From: Dyella_A sp051962475
GTDB lineage: Bacteria; Pseudomonadota; Gammaproteobacteria; Xanthomonadales; Rhodanobacteraceae
NCBI RefSeq assembly: GCF_051962475.1
Contig: NZ_JBQCCF010000033.1
Coordinates: 1 to 64,000, forward strand
Length of the DNA stretch: 64,000 nt
Direction: 5' to 3'
Shown here: piece by piece, positions 1-8,102 of the stretch
Position numbering within the stretch: position 1 is the first letter of the stretch
How the letters are laid out: the number at the start of each line of letters is the position of its first letter
Made by a program: the position numbers and the translations under genes
The notes under the pieces: generated by a model
Databases searched by the model: none
Told to the model about the DNA's origin: nothing
The model's input: only the letters and a program-made list of their open reading frames with translations

Positions 1-105
1 ATAATTATATTTTTGTGGGTTGTGTTTTTTTAAAAATTTTCCTAATTGTTTTTTTGTTTTTTTTTTTTTTTTTTTTTTTTTTTTTCTGTTTTTGGGGCCC
101 CCCTC
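1..105. other. AT-rich low-complexity sequence end
   Basis: This stretch is almost only A and T, with a run of 29 T residues at 57-85, and then changes abruptly to normal GC-rich sequence near position 105. It contrasts with everything else in the window. It looks like a sequencing or assembly artefact at a contig end rather than genomic DNA. The Phe-rich reading frames that start here are artefacts. Nothing functional is seen in the remaining bases up to 241. Confidence 0.7.
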
Positions 106-241
106 GGCGATATCTACGGCTGGGCAGGCGCTGGCAATGACGGCGGGCCATCGGACATCTCGGTCCCATGGCCGACGCGATGGATGGGCGGAAATCCGTA
201 TCCGCCCATTCGGTGGGAATCTCCTAGCGACGGTCCTCGGC

Positions 242-1111
242 TCAGGCCGCGCTGGCCTGCGCGACCAGCCCGCGCACCACGGTGTCGATGGTCACCGCGC
301 CGCGGCGCTGCTCGTGCGTGCCTTCGAAGGCGATCCAGCCTTCGTTGAAGCCGTCGAGCATCTGCATGCGCGAGAGCGGATGCTGCATGCCCATGGCGCG
401 GAAGCGCGCTTCCCATGCGCTGCGCGGTATCGGTTGTGCGTGCACCGGGTGAGCCAGGGCGGCCCTGAAGGCGGCGGCCAGGTCGTCAGGCGAGACGGAC
501 GCCGGGCCGGACAGTTCGACCACCCGCATACCGTCCCAGCGTTCCTGCAGCAGTTCGGCGGCGACGCGGCCGACGTCGGCGGTGGCGACCATCGGGATGG
601 CCCGGTCGGTGGGCTGCAGGAAGCTCGGCAACTCGCCGTGGTCGCGCGCCGGCGCCACGTCCCACGCGCTGTTCTCCATGAACCAGCCGGGACGCAGGAA
701 GGCGACCGGCAGGTCCAGCGTGCCGAGCGCCCGTTCCATCAGGCCTAGCTGGTTGAGCAGGTTCGGCTGGGTCGCCTGGGCGCCGATGGTCGACAGCGCC
801 ACCACGCGTTGTGGGGGCGTGGCGAGCAAGGCTGCGTGGACGGCGTCGACCACCGCGCGTGATTCGGGATAACCCGGCGCCGGATCGAACACCGGCGGCA
901 GCAGCACGAACACCGCCTCCGCCCCGCGGAAGGCCGTGGTGAGCGCGATCGCGTCATCCATGGTCGCGATGGCCACGTCGCAGCCGGCGGCCTGCCACGC
1001 CTGGCCCTTGGCGGCATCGCGCACGACGGCGCGCACCGGCAAGCCCGCCTGGAGCAGGATACGTCCCACGGCGCCGCCGACTTGGCCGGTGATTCCGGTA
1101 ATCGCATACAT
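242..1111 (-). CDS. NmrA-like NAD(P)-binding protein
   Basis: This 289-residue protein begins with a Rossmann nucleotide-binding loop (ITGITGQVGGAVGR, residues 3-16), as in NmrA/HSCARG-type atypical short-chain dehydrogenases. These proteins bind NAD(P) and often act as redox sensors or reductases without the usual catalytic Tyr-Lys pair. The ATG at 1111 was chosen because it sits directly before the Rossmann strand and follows a GAGGAG ribosome site; the longer upstream frame has no such support. It is divergent from the LysR gene at 1226, with a perfect palindrome between them, so control by that regulator is likely (inference). The substrate is unknown. Confidence 0.85.
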   Translation of the reverse strand: MYAITGITGQVGGAVGRILLQAGLPVRAVVRDAAKGQAWQAAGCDVAIATMDDAIALTTAFRGAEAVFVLLPPVFDPAPGYPESRAVVDAVHAALLATPPQRVVALSTIGAQATQPNLLNQLGLMERALGTLDLPVAFLRPGWFMENSAWDVAPARDHGELPSFLQPTDRAIPMVATADVGRVAAELLQERWDGMRVVELSGPASVSPDDLAAAFRAALAHPVHAQPIPRSAWEARFRAMGMQHPLSRMQMLDGFNEGWIAFEGTHEQRRGAVTIDTVVRGLVAQASAA

Positions 1112-1192
1112 TAGGGTCTCCTCGTCGATACGCGGCGGTCGCCGCACGAGGCACATTCTCGGCGTCGCCTGCGCATTACGCGATAACATGAG

Positions 1193-1211
1193 TGTCATTT
1201 CATCAATGACA
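1193..1211. promoter_or_regulatory. Perfect inverted repeat, probable LysR operator
   Basis: TGTCATT, five bases, AATGACA is a perfect 7-bp inverted repeat with the T...A symmetry typical of LysR-type boxes. It lies in the 114-bp gap between the NmrA-like gene and the LysR gene, 15 bases before the LysR start. That position suits autoregulation and control of the divergent target. The assignment is by position and symmetry only. Confidence 0.6.
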
Positions 1212-1225
1212 TAAAGGCATGTGCC

Positions 1226-2161
1226 ATGGGCTTCGACGAGCGCATGTTGAACGGCATGAGCGTGCTCACCGCGATCGTGGACGGCGGCAGCTTCGCCGCT
1301 GCGGGCGAGTCGCTGGACATGTCGCAGTCCGGCGTCAGCCGGGCGGTGGCGCGGCTGGAAAGCCGGCTTGGGGTGCGGCTGTTCGACCGCACCACGCGTT
1401 CGGTCTCGCTGACCGACGAGGGGCGTCGGCTTTACGAACGGATCGTGCCATTGCTGGCCGGGCTGGAGGAAGCGGCGGGCGACGTGGCCGAAGGCGCGGC
1501 GGCGGTGCGCGGGCGCCTGCGCGTCAGCGTCGATCCCTACTTCTCGCGGCTGATACTCGGGCCGCAGCTGGGTGCCTTCCTCGCCGCGCATCCGCAGTTG
1601 CAGCTGGAGCTGCTCACGCGCGACCGCCTCGGCGACATCGTCGCGGACGGCTTCGACATGGCAGTGCGTTTCCACGAGCCGGTGGCCTCGTCACTGGTCG
1701 CCCGTCATCTGCTGGCGACGCGCATCCTCACCGTCGCCGCGCCGTCCTACCTGCGTCGGCACGGCACGCCGGCGACACCGAAGGAGCTGGAAACCGGCGA
1801 CCACGTCTGCATCCAGTACCGCGACCCGCTCACCGGGCGGCCGTTCGACTGGGAGTTCCATCGAGGCCGGCGCATCACCACCGTCGCCACGCGCGGCCAG
1901 CTCACGGTCAACGACGTCGGCACCCAGCACAGCGTGTGCCTAGCCGGCCACGGCATCGCCCAGGTGATGGCATGGGGCGTGGAGCCGTTTTTGCGTAGCG
2001 GGAAGCTGGTGCAGATCCTGCCCGAGTGGGCGGACGAGCGGTTCTCGCTCTACGCGCTGTATCCCTCGCGCCATCACCTGCCGATGAAGTGCCGCGCGTT
2101 CCTGGATTTCGTGGTGGGCGTGGTGGAGCGGATGGATGACGCCGCTCAGGCCGGGAATTGA
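1226..2161 (+). CDS. LysR-family transcriptional regulator
   Basis: The 311-residue protein has the N-terminal winged helix-turn-helix of LysR regulators (residues about 5-65, with SFAAAGESLDMSQSGVSRAV as recognition region and LFDRTTRSVSLTDEG after it) and a C-terminal LysR substrate-binding domain (about 95-300). It resembles the LTTR group that controls divergent oxidoreductase genes. The ATG follows AAAGG at a good spacing. It is divergent from the NmrA-like gene, its probable target. Its 3' end overlaps the convergent second LysR gene by 16 bp. The inducer is unknown. Confidence 0.9.
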   Translation: MGFDERMLNGMSVLTAIVDGGSFAAAGESLDMSQSGVSRAVARLESRLGVRLFDRTTRSVSLTDEGRRLYERIVPLLAGLEEAAGDVAEGAAAVRGRLRVSVDPYFSRLILGPQLGAFLAAHPQLQLELLTRDRLGDIVADGFDMAVRFHEPVASSLVARHLLATRILTVAAPSYLRRHGTPATPKELETGDHVCIQYRDPLTGRPFDWEFHRGRRITTVATRGQLTVNDVGTQHSVCLAGHGIAQVMAWGVEPFLRSGKLVQILPEWADERFSLYALYPSRHHLPMKCRAFLDFVVGVVERMDDAAQAGN

Positions 2162-2994
2162 GCGGTCAGCAGTTCCAGCAGGCTGCGCAGTCGGTTCAGC
2201 CGTTTCAGGTCCTTGTGGTAGCCGAGCCAGGTGTCGCGTGACGGCGGCGGCTCGCCGAGGTCGATCCGTTTCAGCTCGCCGAACGCGTCGCCCAGCGCGG
2301 TCGGCAGCACCGCCACGCCGACGCCTTGCGCACAGAGGCGCGCCTGAGCGTCGCGGCTGTTGCTGGTGAAGGCGACACTGGCCTCGGGCAGGTGCTGCTT
2401 CAGCCAGGCGACGTCGGGCATACCGCCGAACGCGGCGTTCATGGTGACCAGCCGCACGCCGCGCCCACCCTTGCGCGGCCGCGGCTGGTCGCGGTGTGCG
2501 TAGAGCGCGTAGGGCATGCGCAGCAGTCGGCGCGAGATCACGTCCGGCTCGTCGAATGCTTTGATGCGAAACGCGAGGTCGGCCTCGCGACGGGCCAGGC
2601 TGTACAGGCGCGCGTCGGCGAGCAGTTCCACCGTCACCGCGGGATGCCGCCGGGCGAACTCGGCCAGCACCGGCGTCAGCACGTAACTGCCGAACCAGTC
2701 CGAGGCCGCCAGTCGCAACTGGCCGCTCAGGGTGCTCTCGCGACCGGCCAGTGCGCGCTCGAAGGCGAGTGCTTCCTCCTCCATGCGCTCGGCGCTGACC
2801 ATCACCGCCATGCCCTCGTCGGTAAGCACGAAGCCGTCGGCGGTGCGCTGGAACAGCGTCTGCCCTACCGATGCCTCCAGCGCGCGCAGGCGCCGGCCCA
2901 TGGTCGGCTGGGTCTGCCCGACCGCACGCGCCGCAGCGCCCAGCGAACCCTCGCGTGCGATGGCGAGAAAGATGCGTACGTCGCTCCAATCCAT
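2146..2994 (-). CDS. LysR-family transcriptional regulator
   Basis: The 282-residue protein has an N-terminal LysR helix-turn-helix (residues about 3-60; GSLGAAARAVGQTQPTMGRR) and a substrate-binding domain (about 88-280). It is divergent from the quinone oxidoreductase at 3114, which is the likely target, and the gap carries two inverted repeats. Its end overlaps the convergent LysR gene at 1226-2161 by 16 bp, so transcription of the two could interfere. It is somewhat shorter than the family's usual 295-310 residues because the C-terminus is compact; all expected parts are present. Confidence 0.9.
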   Translation of the reverse strand: MDWSDVRIFLAIAREGSLGAAARAVGQTQPTMGRRLRALEASVGQTLFQRTADGFVLTDEGMAVMVSAERMEEEALAFERALAGRESTLSGQLRLAASDWFGSYVLTPVLAEFARRHPAVTVELLADARLYSLARREADLAFRIKAFDEPDVISRRLLRMPYALYAHRDQPRPRKGGRGVRLVTMNAAFGGMPDVAWLKQHLPEASVAFTSNSRDAQARLCAQGVGVAVLPTALGDAFGELKRIDLGEPPPSRDTWLGYHKDLKRLNRLRSLLELLTAQFPA

Positions 2995-3018
2995 CGCCGG
3001 CTCCGGTGGTCACAATGC

Positions 3019-3059
3019 ATGCATTTTTGCATGGATAGAAAACGGAAATGTCGATTTCC
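3019..3059. promoter_or_regulatory. Two inverted repeats in the divergent LysR/MDR promoter
   Basis: ATGCA-TTTT-TGCAT (3019-3032) and GGAAAT-GTCG-ATTTCC (3044-3059) are perfect inverted repeats in the 119-bp gap between the LysR gene ending its start at 2994 and the oxidoreductase starting at 3114. They are the obvious candidate binding sites for that LysR protein. No binding data exist here; the call rests on symmetry and location. Confidence 0.5.
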
Positions 3060-3113
3060 ATGCACATCGATCGGGTCCACCATGCCTTACACCTTCCTGA
3101 TGGAGACCTCGCC

Positions 3114-4121
3114 ATGAACCCGATTCCCAACACCATGCAAGTCGCCATTGCCGAACAGGTCGACACCCCGCTGCGCCTCGTGGAACTCGCCGTGCCGGTG
3201 CCCGGCCCGGGCGAGGTGCTGGTGCGCGTCGCCGCTGCCGGCCTCAATCCTTTGGACACCAAGATCCGCGCGGGCAAGGCCGCCCACGCGAAACATCCGC
3301 TGCCGGCCGTGCTCGGCATCGACCTGGCCGGCACGGTAGTGGCGCTCGGACCGGACGTGAGCGGCTGGCACATCGGCGACGCCGTCTACGGCATGACCGG
3401 CGGCGTCGGCGGGGTGCAGGGCTCGCTGGCCGAGTACGCCGCGGTCGATGCCGCGCTGCTGGCGCCCAAGCCGGCCCACCTCTCCATGCGCGAGGCGGCG
3501 GCGCTGCCGCTGGGCTTCATCACCGCATACGAGGGGCTGGTGGATCGCGCCCGCGTGCATGCCGGCCAGCGCGTGCTGGTGCACGGCGGCGCCGGCGGCG
3601 TGGGCCATCTGGCCGTGCAGCTGGCGCGCGCCCACGGCGCCGAGGTGTTCGCTACCGGCAGCGCCGCGCAGAAGGCGCTGATCGAAGGCTATGGCGCCAC
3701 CGCCATCGATTACGCAACCACGCCGGTCGCCGACTACGTGCAGGAGCACACCGCCGGCGAAGGCTTCGACGTCATCTACGACACGGTGGGCGGCGCCACG
3801 CTGGACGCCTCGTTCGAGGCCGCGCGCCCGTATCAAGGCCACGTGGTCAGCGCGCTCGGCTGGGGCACGCACGCGCTGGCGCCGCTGTCCTTCCGCGCCG
3901 GCACCTATTCCGGCGTGTTCACCCTGCGCCCGCTGCTTACCGGCCAGGGCCGCGCCCACCATGGCGAGATCCTGCGCGAGGCGACACGACTGGCCGGGCA
4001 GGGCCAGCTGCGAACGCATCTGGATCCACACCGCTTCCGCCTCGCCGAGGCGGAGCAGGCTTATCGGCTGATCGAGAGCGGCGCGGCGGCGGGCAAGGTG
4101 GTGGTGGACGTGGCCGCTTGA
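3114..4121 (+). CDS. MDR-family NADPH:quinone oxidoreductase
   Basis: This 335-residue protein belongs to the zinc-independent quinone oxidoreductase branch of the medium-chain dehydrogenases, which reduce quinones or enones with NADPH. The GroES-like domain covers about 25-130 (GEVLVRVAAAGLNPLDTKIR, then GIDLAGTVVALG). The Rossmann loop HGGAGGVGHLAVQLARAHGA lies in the middle. The zinc-ligand cysteines of alcohol dehydrogenases are absent. The ATG at 3114 follows GGAG at a good distance; the upstream in-frame start would run through the operator repeats. It is divergent from a LysR gene that probably controls it. Confidence 0.88.
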   Translation: MNPIPNTMQVAIAEQVDTPLRLVELAVPVPGPGEVLVRVAAAGLNPLDTKIRAGKAAHAKHPLPAVLGIDLAGTVVALGPDVSGWHIGDAVYGMTGGVGGVQGSLAEYAAVDAALLAPKPAHLSMREAAALPLGFITAYEGLVDRARVHAGQRVLVHGGAGGVGHLAVQLARAHGAEVFATGSAAQKALIEGYGATAIDYATTPVADYVQEHTAGEGFDVIYDTVGGATLDASFEAARPYQGHVVSALGWGTHALAPLSFRAGTYSGVFTLRPLLTGQGRAHHGEILREATRLAGQGQLRTHLDPHRFRLAEAEQAYRLIESGAAAGKVVVDVAA

Positions 4122-4124
4122 AGC

Positions 4125-4156
4125 GACGAAGGCGCGGCGCGAGCGGCGCCTTCGTC
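4125..4156 (+). terminator. Stem-loop after the oxidoreductase gene
   Basis: An 11-bp perfect stem (GACGAAGGCGC pairing with GCGCCTTCGTC, 10-base loop) begins 4 bases after the stop codon of the oxidoreductase. There is no following T-run, so it may be a weak terminator or an mRNA-stabilising hairpin. Confidence 0.55.
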
Positions 4157-4368
4157 GGCCGCACGGACGATGTGCGGGATCTGGCCACGCGCGCTGCAAC
4201 CCGCGCACGTTACCGCCGGAACCACTGCGGCGAAGGGATGGCTTGGTCGATCGCCCAATGCATCGGCCGACGCCCGGCAGGTGGTAAGTTCGGCGTCGCC
4301 CATCCACGGGGTTATGGGTTAGGGCCGCCGTGCCGTCGCTCTTTCGCCGCCGTCCAGGGAGTTCATCC

Positions 4369-5106
4369 ATGCGCCAATCCATCGTTCGCTTCGCCGCTTT
4401 CGCGTTGCTCGCCATGCTGGGCGACAACGCCCTGGCCGCCGAGCCCGTCACCTTGCACACGGCCGACCAGGTCACCGTCTACGGCACCCTGAGTAAGGCC
4501 CGGGCCGACAACGACAAGGTGCTGCTGCTGTTCCATCAGGCCAGCGCCAGCCGCCACGAGTACGACCCGTTGATCGCCCGGTTCAACCAGCTCGGTTACG
4601 ACACGCTGGCGATCGACCAGCGCTCGGGCGGCGAGCTGTTCGGTGGTCACAACCAGACGGTATCGGCGCTGGGTAAGTCTGCGGACTACCTGCAGGCTGC
4701 GCCGGATCTCGACGCCGCGCTCGCCTGGGCGCGCGACCGCCACTACCCCACCATCGTCGCGGTAGGCAGCTCGTATTCGTCGGCGCTGGTGATCCTGCTG
4801 GCCGCGCGCCATCCGCCGGGGCTTACCGCCATCGCCAGCTTCTCGCCCGGCGAATACTTCGACGACAAGAACCTGATCAAGACGGCCGCGGCGAAGGTGA
4901 CCGGGCCGTTCTACATCACCACCGGCCCGGACGAGGCTGCCAACGTGGCAGAAGTGCTGCGCAACGCGCACGGCGACAACGTCACCCACTACCAGCCCAA
5001 GGTGGGCGTCCACGGCGCCTCGACCCTGGTGAAATCGCGCGACCCGGCTGGCTATGCGGCCAACCTGCAGAGCTTCGAGCAGTTCCTGCGCGAGGTGGGA
5101 CGGTAG
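4369..5106 (+). CDS. Secreted alpha/beta-hydrolase-fold protein
   Basis: The 245-residue protein has a Sec signal peptide (MRQSIVRFAAFALLAMLGDNALA, cleavage before AEPV) and an alpha/beta-hydrolase fold. The nucleophile elbow appears as VGSSYSSALV around residue 145. A FHQASASRHEY segment near residue 60 is the oxyanion region, and a conserved H near the C-terminus (GVHGAS) could complete the triad. Periplasmic location is inferred. The ATG at 4369 was chosen because it follows AGGGAG and starts the signal peptide. The substrate cannot be told from sequence. It appears monocistronic. Confidence 0.8.
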   Translation: MRQSIVRFAAFALLAMLGDNALAAEPVTLHTADQVTVYGTLSKARADNDKVLLLFHQASASRHEYDPLIARFNQLGYDTLAIDQRSGGELFGGHNQTVSALGKSADYLQAAPDLDAALAWARDRHYPTIVAVGSSYSSALVILLAARHPPGLTAIASFSPGEYFDDKNLIKTAAAKVTGPFYITTGPDEAANVAEVLRNAHGDNVTHYQPKVGVHGASTLVKSRDPAGYAANLQSFEQFLREVGR

Positions 5107-5249
5107 CCGGGGCTAACGATCTGGCCGGAACGATTACGGCCAGAGGCGTCGAGTGAGTGACGTTCCTCATGGCGCTGAGGTAAGTATGCGTCCGCGGGCG
5201 TGGCCTGAAAGATCACCCCATTCCGCCCCGCATTTTGCAAGCGATGGCG

Positions 5250-5642
5250 CTAGGTTTCCGAGCGGCCGGTGCCCTCGCGGTTGCCCGGGTAATGGTGGGT
5301 GAGCGGAAACGGCGGCAGCCAGCTCTCGCGGCGGACGGTCCAGTTCTCGTAGGTCGGCATCAGCTGGTCCGGGGCATCCAGTGCTCCCAGGTGCACCTCG
5401 ATCTCATCGCCGTAACGGGCGAAGACCGACGAGCCACAGCGGGGACAGAAGAAGCGTCCGCCGTAGTGCCGTGGATCTCCCAGGATCGCCACGGCCGTGT
5501 GCGGAAAGATCGCTGCCGCGAAGAACAGCGCGCCGTGGTGCTTACGGCAATCCAGGCAGTGGCAGAGGCCGACCCGATAGGGGCGGCCTGAGGCCTCCAG
5601 ACGGACGTCGCCGCACAGGCAGCCTCCCGTGAATCGTTCCAT
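5250..5642 (-). CDS. GFA-family zinc-binding protein (CENP-V/GFA)
   Basis: This 130-residue protein carries the cysteine pattern of the glutathione-dependent formaldehyde-activating (GFA) family: GGCLCG near residue 6, LCHCLDCRKHHG near 26 and FFCPRCGSSVF near 65. These bind two zinc ions. Members share the fold, but few are true formaldehyde-activating enzymes, so a function beyond zinc binding is not claimed. The ATG at 5642 was chosen because the GGCLCG motif normally lies a few residues from the start. It stands alone between unrelated genes. Confidence 0.85.
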   Translation of the reverse strand: MERFTGGCLCGDVRLEASGRPYRVGLCHCLDCRKHHGALFFAAAIFPHTAVAILGDPRHYGGRFFCPRCGSSVFARYGDEIEVHLGALDAPDQLMPTYENWTVRRESWLPPFPLTHHYPGNREGTGRSET

Positions 5643-5862
5643 GTGCCGTCTCCGCGAAAAGCATCGGGCACGCATCATCCCTGCGGACAGGTCGACGGCA
5701 GATCAAGGCTTGGAGCAGACGCAGGCCCTGGAGCAGGTATGCGGGGAGCGTATCGCTGGCGATGCCCTCATCGCGGATGTCCAGCCGACAGCCCTCGGCG
5801 CGCAGTGCTCGCTCATGGGTGGGGGCTCAGGGAGGAGTCGCTTGCGTCTGCCTGCTGGCTCC

Positions 5863-6141
5863 TTAGGAGAACAAGCCAACCGCAAGCTGCGCCCAGACGA
5901 GCAGGAGCACCAGCAACACGCCCGCGACCACCAGCCGCCGGCTCCACGCCGATGTCGTCAGGCGCCGGCCGACGACGATGGCCGTGCCGGCGGACAACAG
6001 AAGCACAGCGCCGACCACGAAATCCCCGGCCGTCCAGCGCACCTCGTTCGTAAAGTGCATCGCCACGAGGGGTATGCACAGCAACAACGCCGTGACGAGC
6101 GGCACGACGCACAACGGTCTGATCCAGGAACGAGCGTGCAT
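5863..6141 (-). CDS. Small membrane protein, unknown function
   Basis: A 92-residue frame encodes three hydrophobic segments (about 10-29, 40-58 and 69-90) separated by short charged loops such as GRRLTTSAWSRR, as expected for a three-helix inner-membrane protein. It was not recognised as a named family. The start is the first ATG before the first hydrophobic stretch, and the ribosome site is weak, so the exact start is uncertain. It lies downstream of the amylase on the same strand but 144 bp away, so it need not share the operon. Confidence 0.6.
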   Translation of the reverse strand: MHARSWIRPLCVVPLVTALLLCIPLVAMHFTNEVRWTAGDFVVGAVLLLSAGTAIVVGRRLTTSAWSRRLVVAGVLLVLLLVWAQLAVGLFS

Positions 6142-6242
6142 GGGTGGGCTGCCGTCATGTGGGTGGGCAAAGCGTAGCGCGACCTCGCGCACCGCTCGTG
6201 GCCGGCCCATCGCCTGGAGCTGGCAGAACCGGGTCCAGATGA

Positions 6243-6258
6243 GGCGCCCGGGAGCGCC
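6243..6258 (-). terminator. Possible stem-loop after the amylase gene
   Basis: GGCGC-CCGGGA-GCGCC forms a short GC-rich hairpin 27 bases past the amylase stop. There is no T-run, so this is only a candidate end for the 11.8-6.3 kb operon. Confidence 0.3.
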
Positions 6259-6284
6259 CCCGCACGGCAGAACGGCCGGCTCGT

Positions 6285-7973
6285 TCAGCGCGCGGGATGC
6301 CCGCGCTCTTCCATCAAGCGTGTCAGCTCGGCCACCAGGTCCTGGCGCGTAGCCGGCGCATCGAGCAGATACACCTGCACATCGTGCGGGGCCACGCTGG
6401 CCTTCAGCGTGCCGTGGTCCGCCACGGTGATCGCCTTGCCCCCGAACGCCGGCTTCCACTGGCCGGGTTGCAGCTTGTCGCTCACCTCGAACGTGGCCGG
6501 CTGGTCGCCTTTGTTGAGCAGCACGAGGGCGATCTGGTGGGCGTCGCCCTGCTGGTAGACGCGGTAGAACGCGGCCTGCTGACCGGCGAAGCGGATGGGT
6601 AGCATGAGGCCGCGCTGCAGGGCGGGCGTGCTTTCGCGCAGCGTGGCGATGCGCTTGAGTTGCTGATAAATCGGGCTCTTCGGTGCCGCGTCGATGCGCG
6701 CCTGGCCGAAGTAGTTGCGGTTGCCCTCGTGTTCGGCCTTGCCGCGCTCGAAGCCGGTTTCCGAGCCGTAGTAAATCGCCGGGATGCCACGCGTGGTGAA
6801 CAGGAAGTTGTTTGCGTCGATGAAGCCGTTGTCGCTGGCGTTGAGCCGCGCCATGTCGTGATTGTCGTAGAAGGTCACCAGTTCGTACGGATTCTGGTAC
6901 GGGCCGTTGGTGAGATAGAGGCGGTCGAGGATCTGCGCGTAGTCGCTGTCCGGGTGCTCGAACACGTCGCTCATGCGGCCACGCAGCGGGAAGTCGAGCA
7001 CGCTGATGGAGCCGCTCGAAGGCCAGGTGAATTTGCCGATGTTGTCCGGGCTGTAGTCGAACGCCTCGCCGTACATGAAGAAGCCCGGGTGCCTGGCGCG
7101 GATGCGGTCGCTGAACTGCTTCCAGAAGGCGGTCGACATGTGGCTGATGGTGTCGATGCGGAACGCGTCGCTGCCTTCGTCGATCCACTGCTCGTAGGCG
7201 CCAACCATGTAGTCGAGCACGGCGGGGTTCTGGTCGTCGTTGTTGGACAGCTGCACCAGGTCGTCGTACGCGTGATAGAAGCGGTGCAGCGGGTTGCGCA
7301 CCGGATCGAGCTGGTACGGCGGCAGGTTCTGCTCGTCGGCGATGAGCTTGCCGTTCTTGTCGAAGATCTGCCCGAACTGCGGTTGCTTGACCGGCATGGT
7401 GAAGGCGGGCGAGCCGTGGTTGACTACGATGTCCTGCACCACCTTCAGTCCCGCTTGGTGCATGCCGGCGGTGAACTGGCGGTAGTCCAGGTGCTTGCTC
7501 GGCAGGTGCTCGTCGAGCTTGTAGAAGTTGACGCCCCAATAGCCGTGGTAGCCGGTCTTGCCGCGGTCGGTGAACTTCGAGCCCCAGCTCACCGGGTCGC
7601 CGCCGGTGAAGGCTTCGTCCGGGTTGTCGACGATGGGCGTGATCCACACCGCGCCGAAGCCCATGCCCTTGATGTAGCCGGCGTTCTCCAGCACGCCCTG
7701 AAAGTCGCCGCCGAGGTAGCCGATGTTCGCGCTCTCGCCCTTCGGTGCGCCGGGTACCGGGATGTCCCAGGTGCGATGCGCGCCGCCCTGGTCGCGATGG
7801 TCGTTGGATGGGTCACCGTTGACGAAGCGGTCGGTGAGCACGAAGTAGATCGCGTTGGATGCCATGGGTGCGTCGGTGCCGACGAAGACAGGTTCGCCGG
7901 GCGGCATGGAGGCGTGGGCCAGGCCGCAGCCGAGCGTGGCGACAAGGGCGGAGAGCAGACGCTTGGCGATCAT
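6285..7973 (-). CDS. Secreted GH13 alpha-amylase-family enzyme
   Basis: This 562-residue protein has a Sec signal peptide (residues 1-22, cut near AHAS) and a complete GH13 barrel. The four conserved regions are visible: DIVVNHG (181-187), DAFRIDTISH with the nucleophile D274, GEAFDY with acid/base E303, and FYDNHDMAR with D373. The N-terminal YFVLTDRFVNGD and the long B-domain are like cyclomaltodextrin glucanotransferase and maltogenic amylase relatives. It probably degrades starch or maltodextrin outside the cytoplasm. It is the last gene of the operon starting near 11.8 kb, but a REP hairpin separates it from the transporter gene by 130 bp. Confidence 0.9.
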   Translation of the reverse strand: MIAKRLLSALVATLGCGLAHASMPPGEPVFVGTDAPMASNAIYFVLTDRFVNGDPSNDHRDQGGAHRTWDIPVPGAPKGESANIGYLGGDFQGVLENAGYIKGMGFGAVWITPIVDNPDEAFTGGDPVSWGSKFTDRGKTGYHGYWGVNFYKLDEHLPSKHLDYRQFTAGMHQAGLKVVQDIVVNHGSPAFTMPVKQPQFGQIFDKNGKLIADEQNLPPYQLDPVRNPLHRFYHAYDDLVQLSNNDDQNPAVLDYMVGAYEQWIDEGSDAFRIDTISHMSTAFWKQFSDRIRARHPGFFMYGEAFDYSPDNIGKFTWPSSGSISVLDFPLRGRMSDVFEHPDSDYAQILDRLYLTNGPYQNPYELVTFYDNHDMARLNASDNGFIDANNFLFTTRGIPAIYYGSETGFERGKAEHEGNRNYFGQARIDAAPKSPIYQQLKRIATLRESTPALQRGLMLPIRFAGQQAAFYRVYQQGDAHQIALVLLNKGDQPATFEVSDKLQPGQWKPAFGGKAITVADHGTLKASVAPHDVQVYLLDAPATRQDLVAELTRLMEERGHPAR

Positions 7974-8001
7974 GTGTCGGTTTCCGTGTATCGGTGACTT
8001 T

Positions 8002-8085
8002 TAGGAGCCCGCTCGCGGGCGTTGCTCCTGCTCCTGATCCACATCGAAGCAAACGCGAAAAGCATCGCTCGCGAGCGGGCTCCTA
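8002..8085. repeat. REP/REPIN hairpin between amylase and transporter
   Basis: Two 20-base arms (8002-8021 and 8066-8085), starting TAGGAGCCCGCTCGCGGGCG, are inverted repeats with one mismatch around a 44-base loop. The TAGGAGC...GCTCCTA ends match the REP family seen twice more in the window (44323, 56885). Within the operon it could stabilise the upstream transporter mRNA or dampen amylase expression. Confidence 0.8.
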
Positions 8086-8102
8086 CACAGGGGTGGAGAA
8101 AA

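Noticed and set aside
20..748. Phe-rich 242-residue frame
   Set aside because: It begins in the T-run artefact and continues antisense to the NmrA-like gene.
4118..4492. 124-residue frame overlapping the hydrolase start
   Set aside because: It is in another frame than the signal peptide, begins on the stop of the previous gene and crosses its stem-loop.
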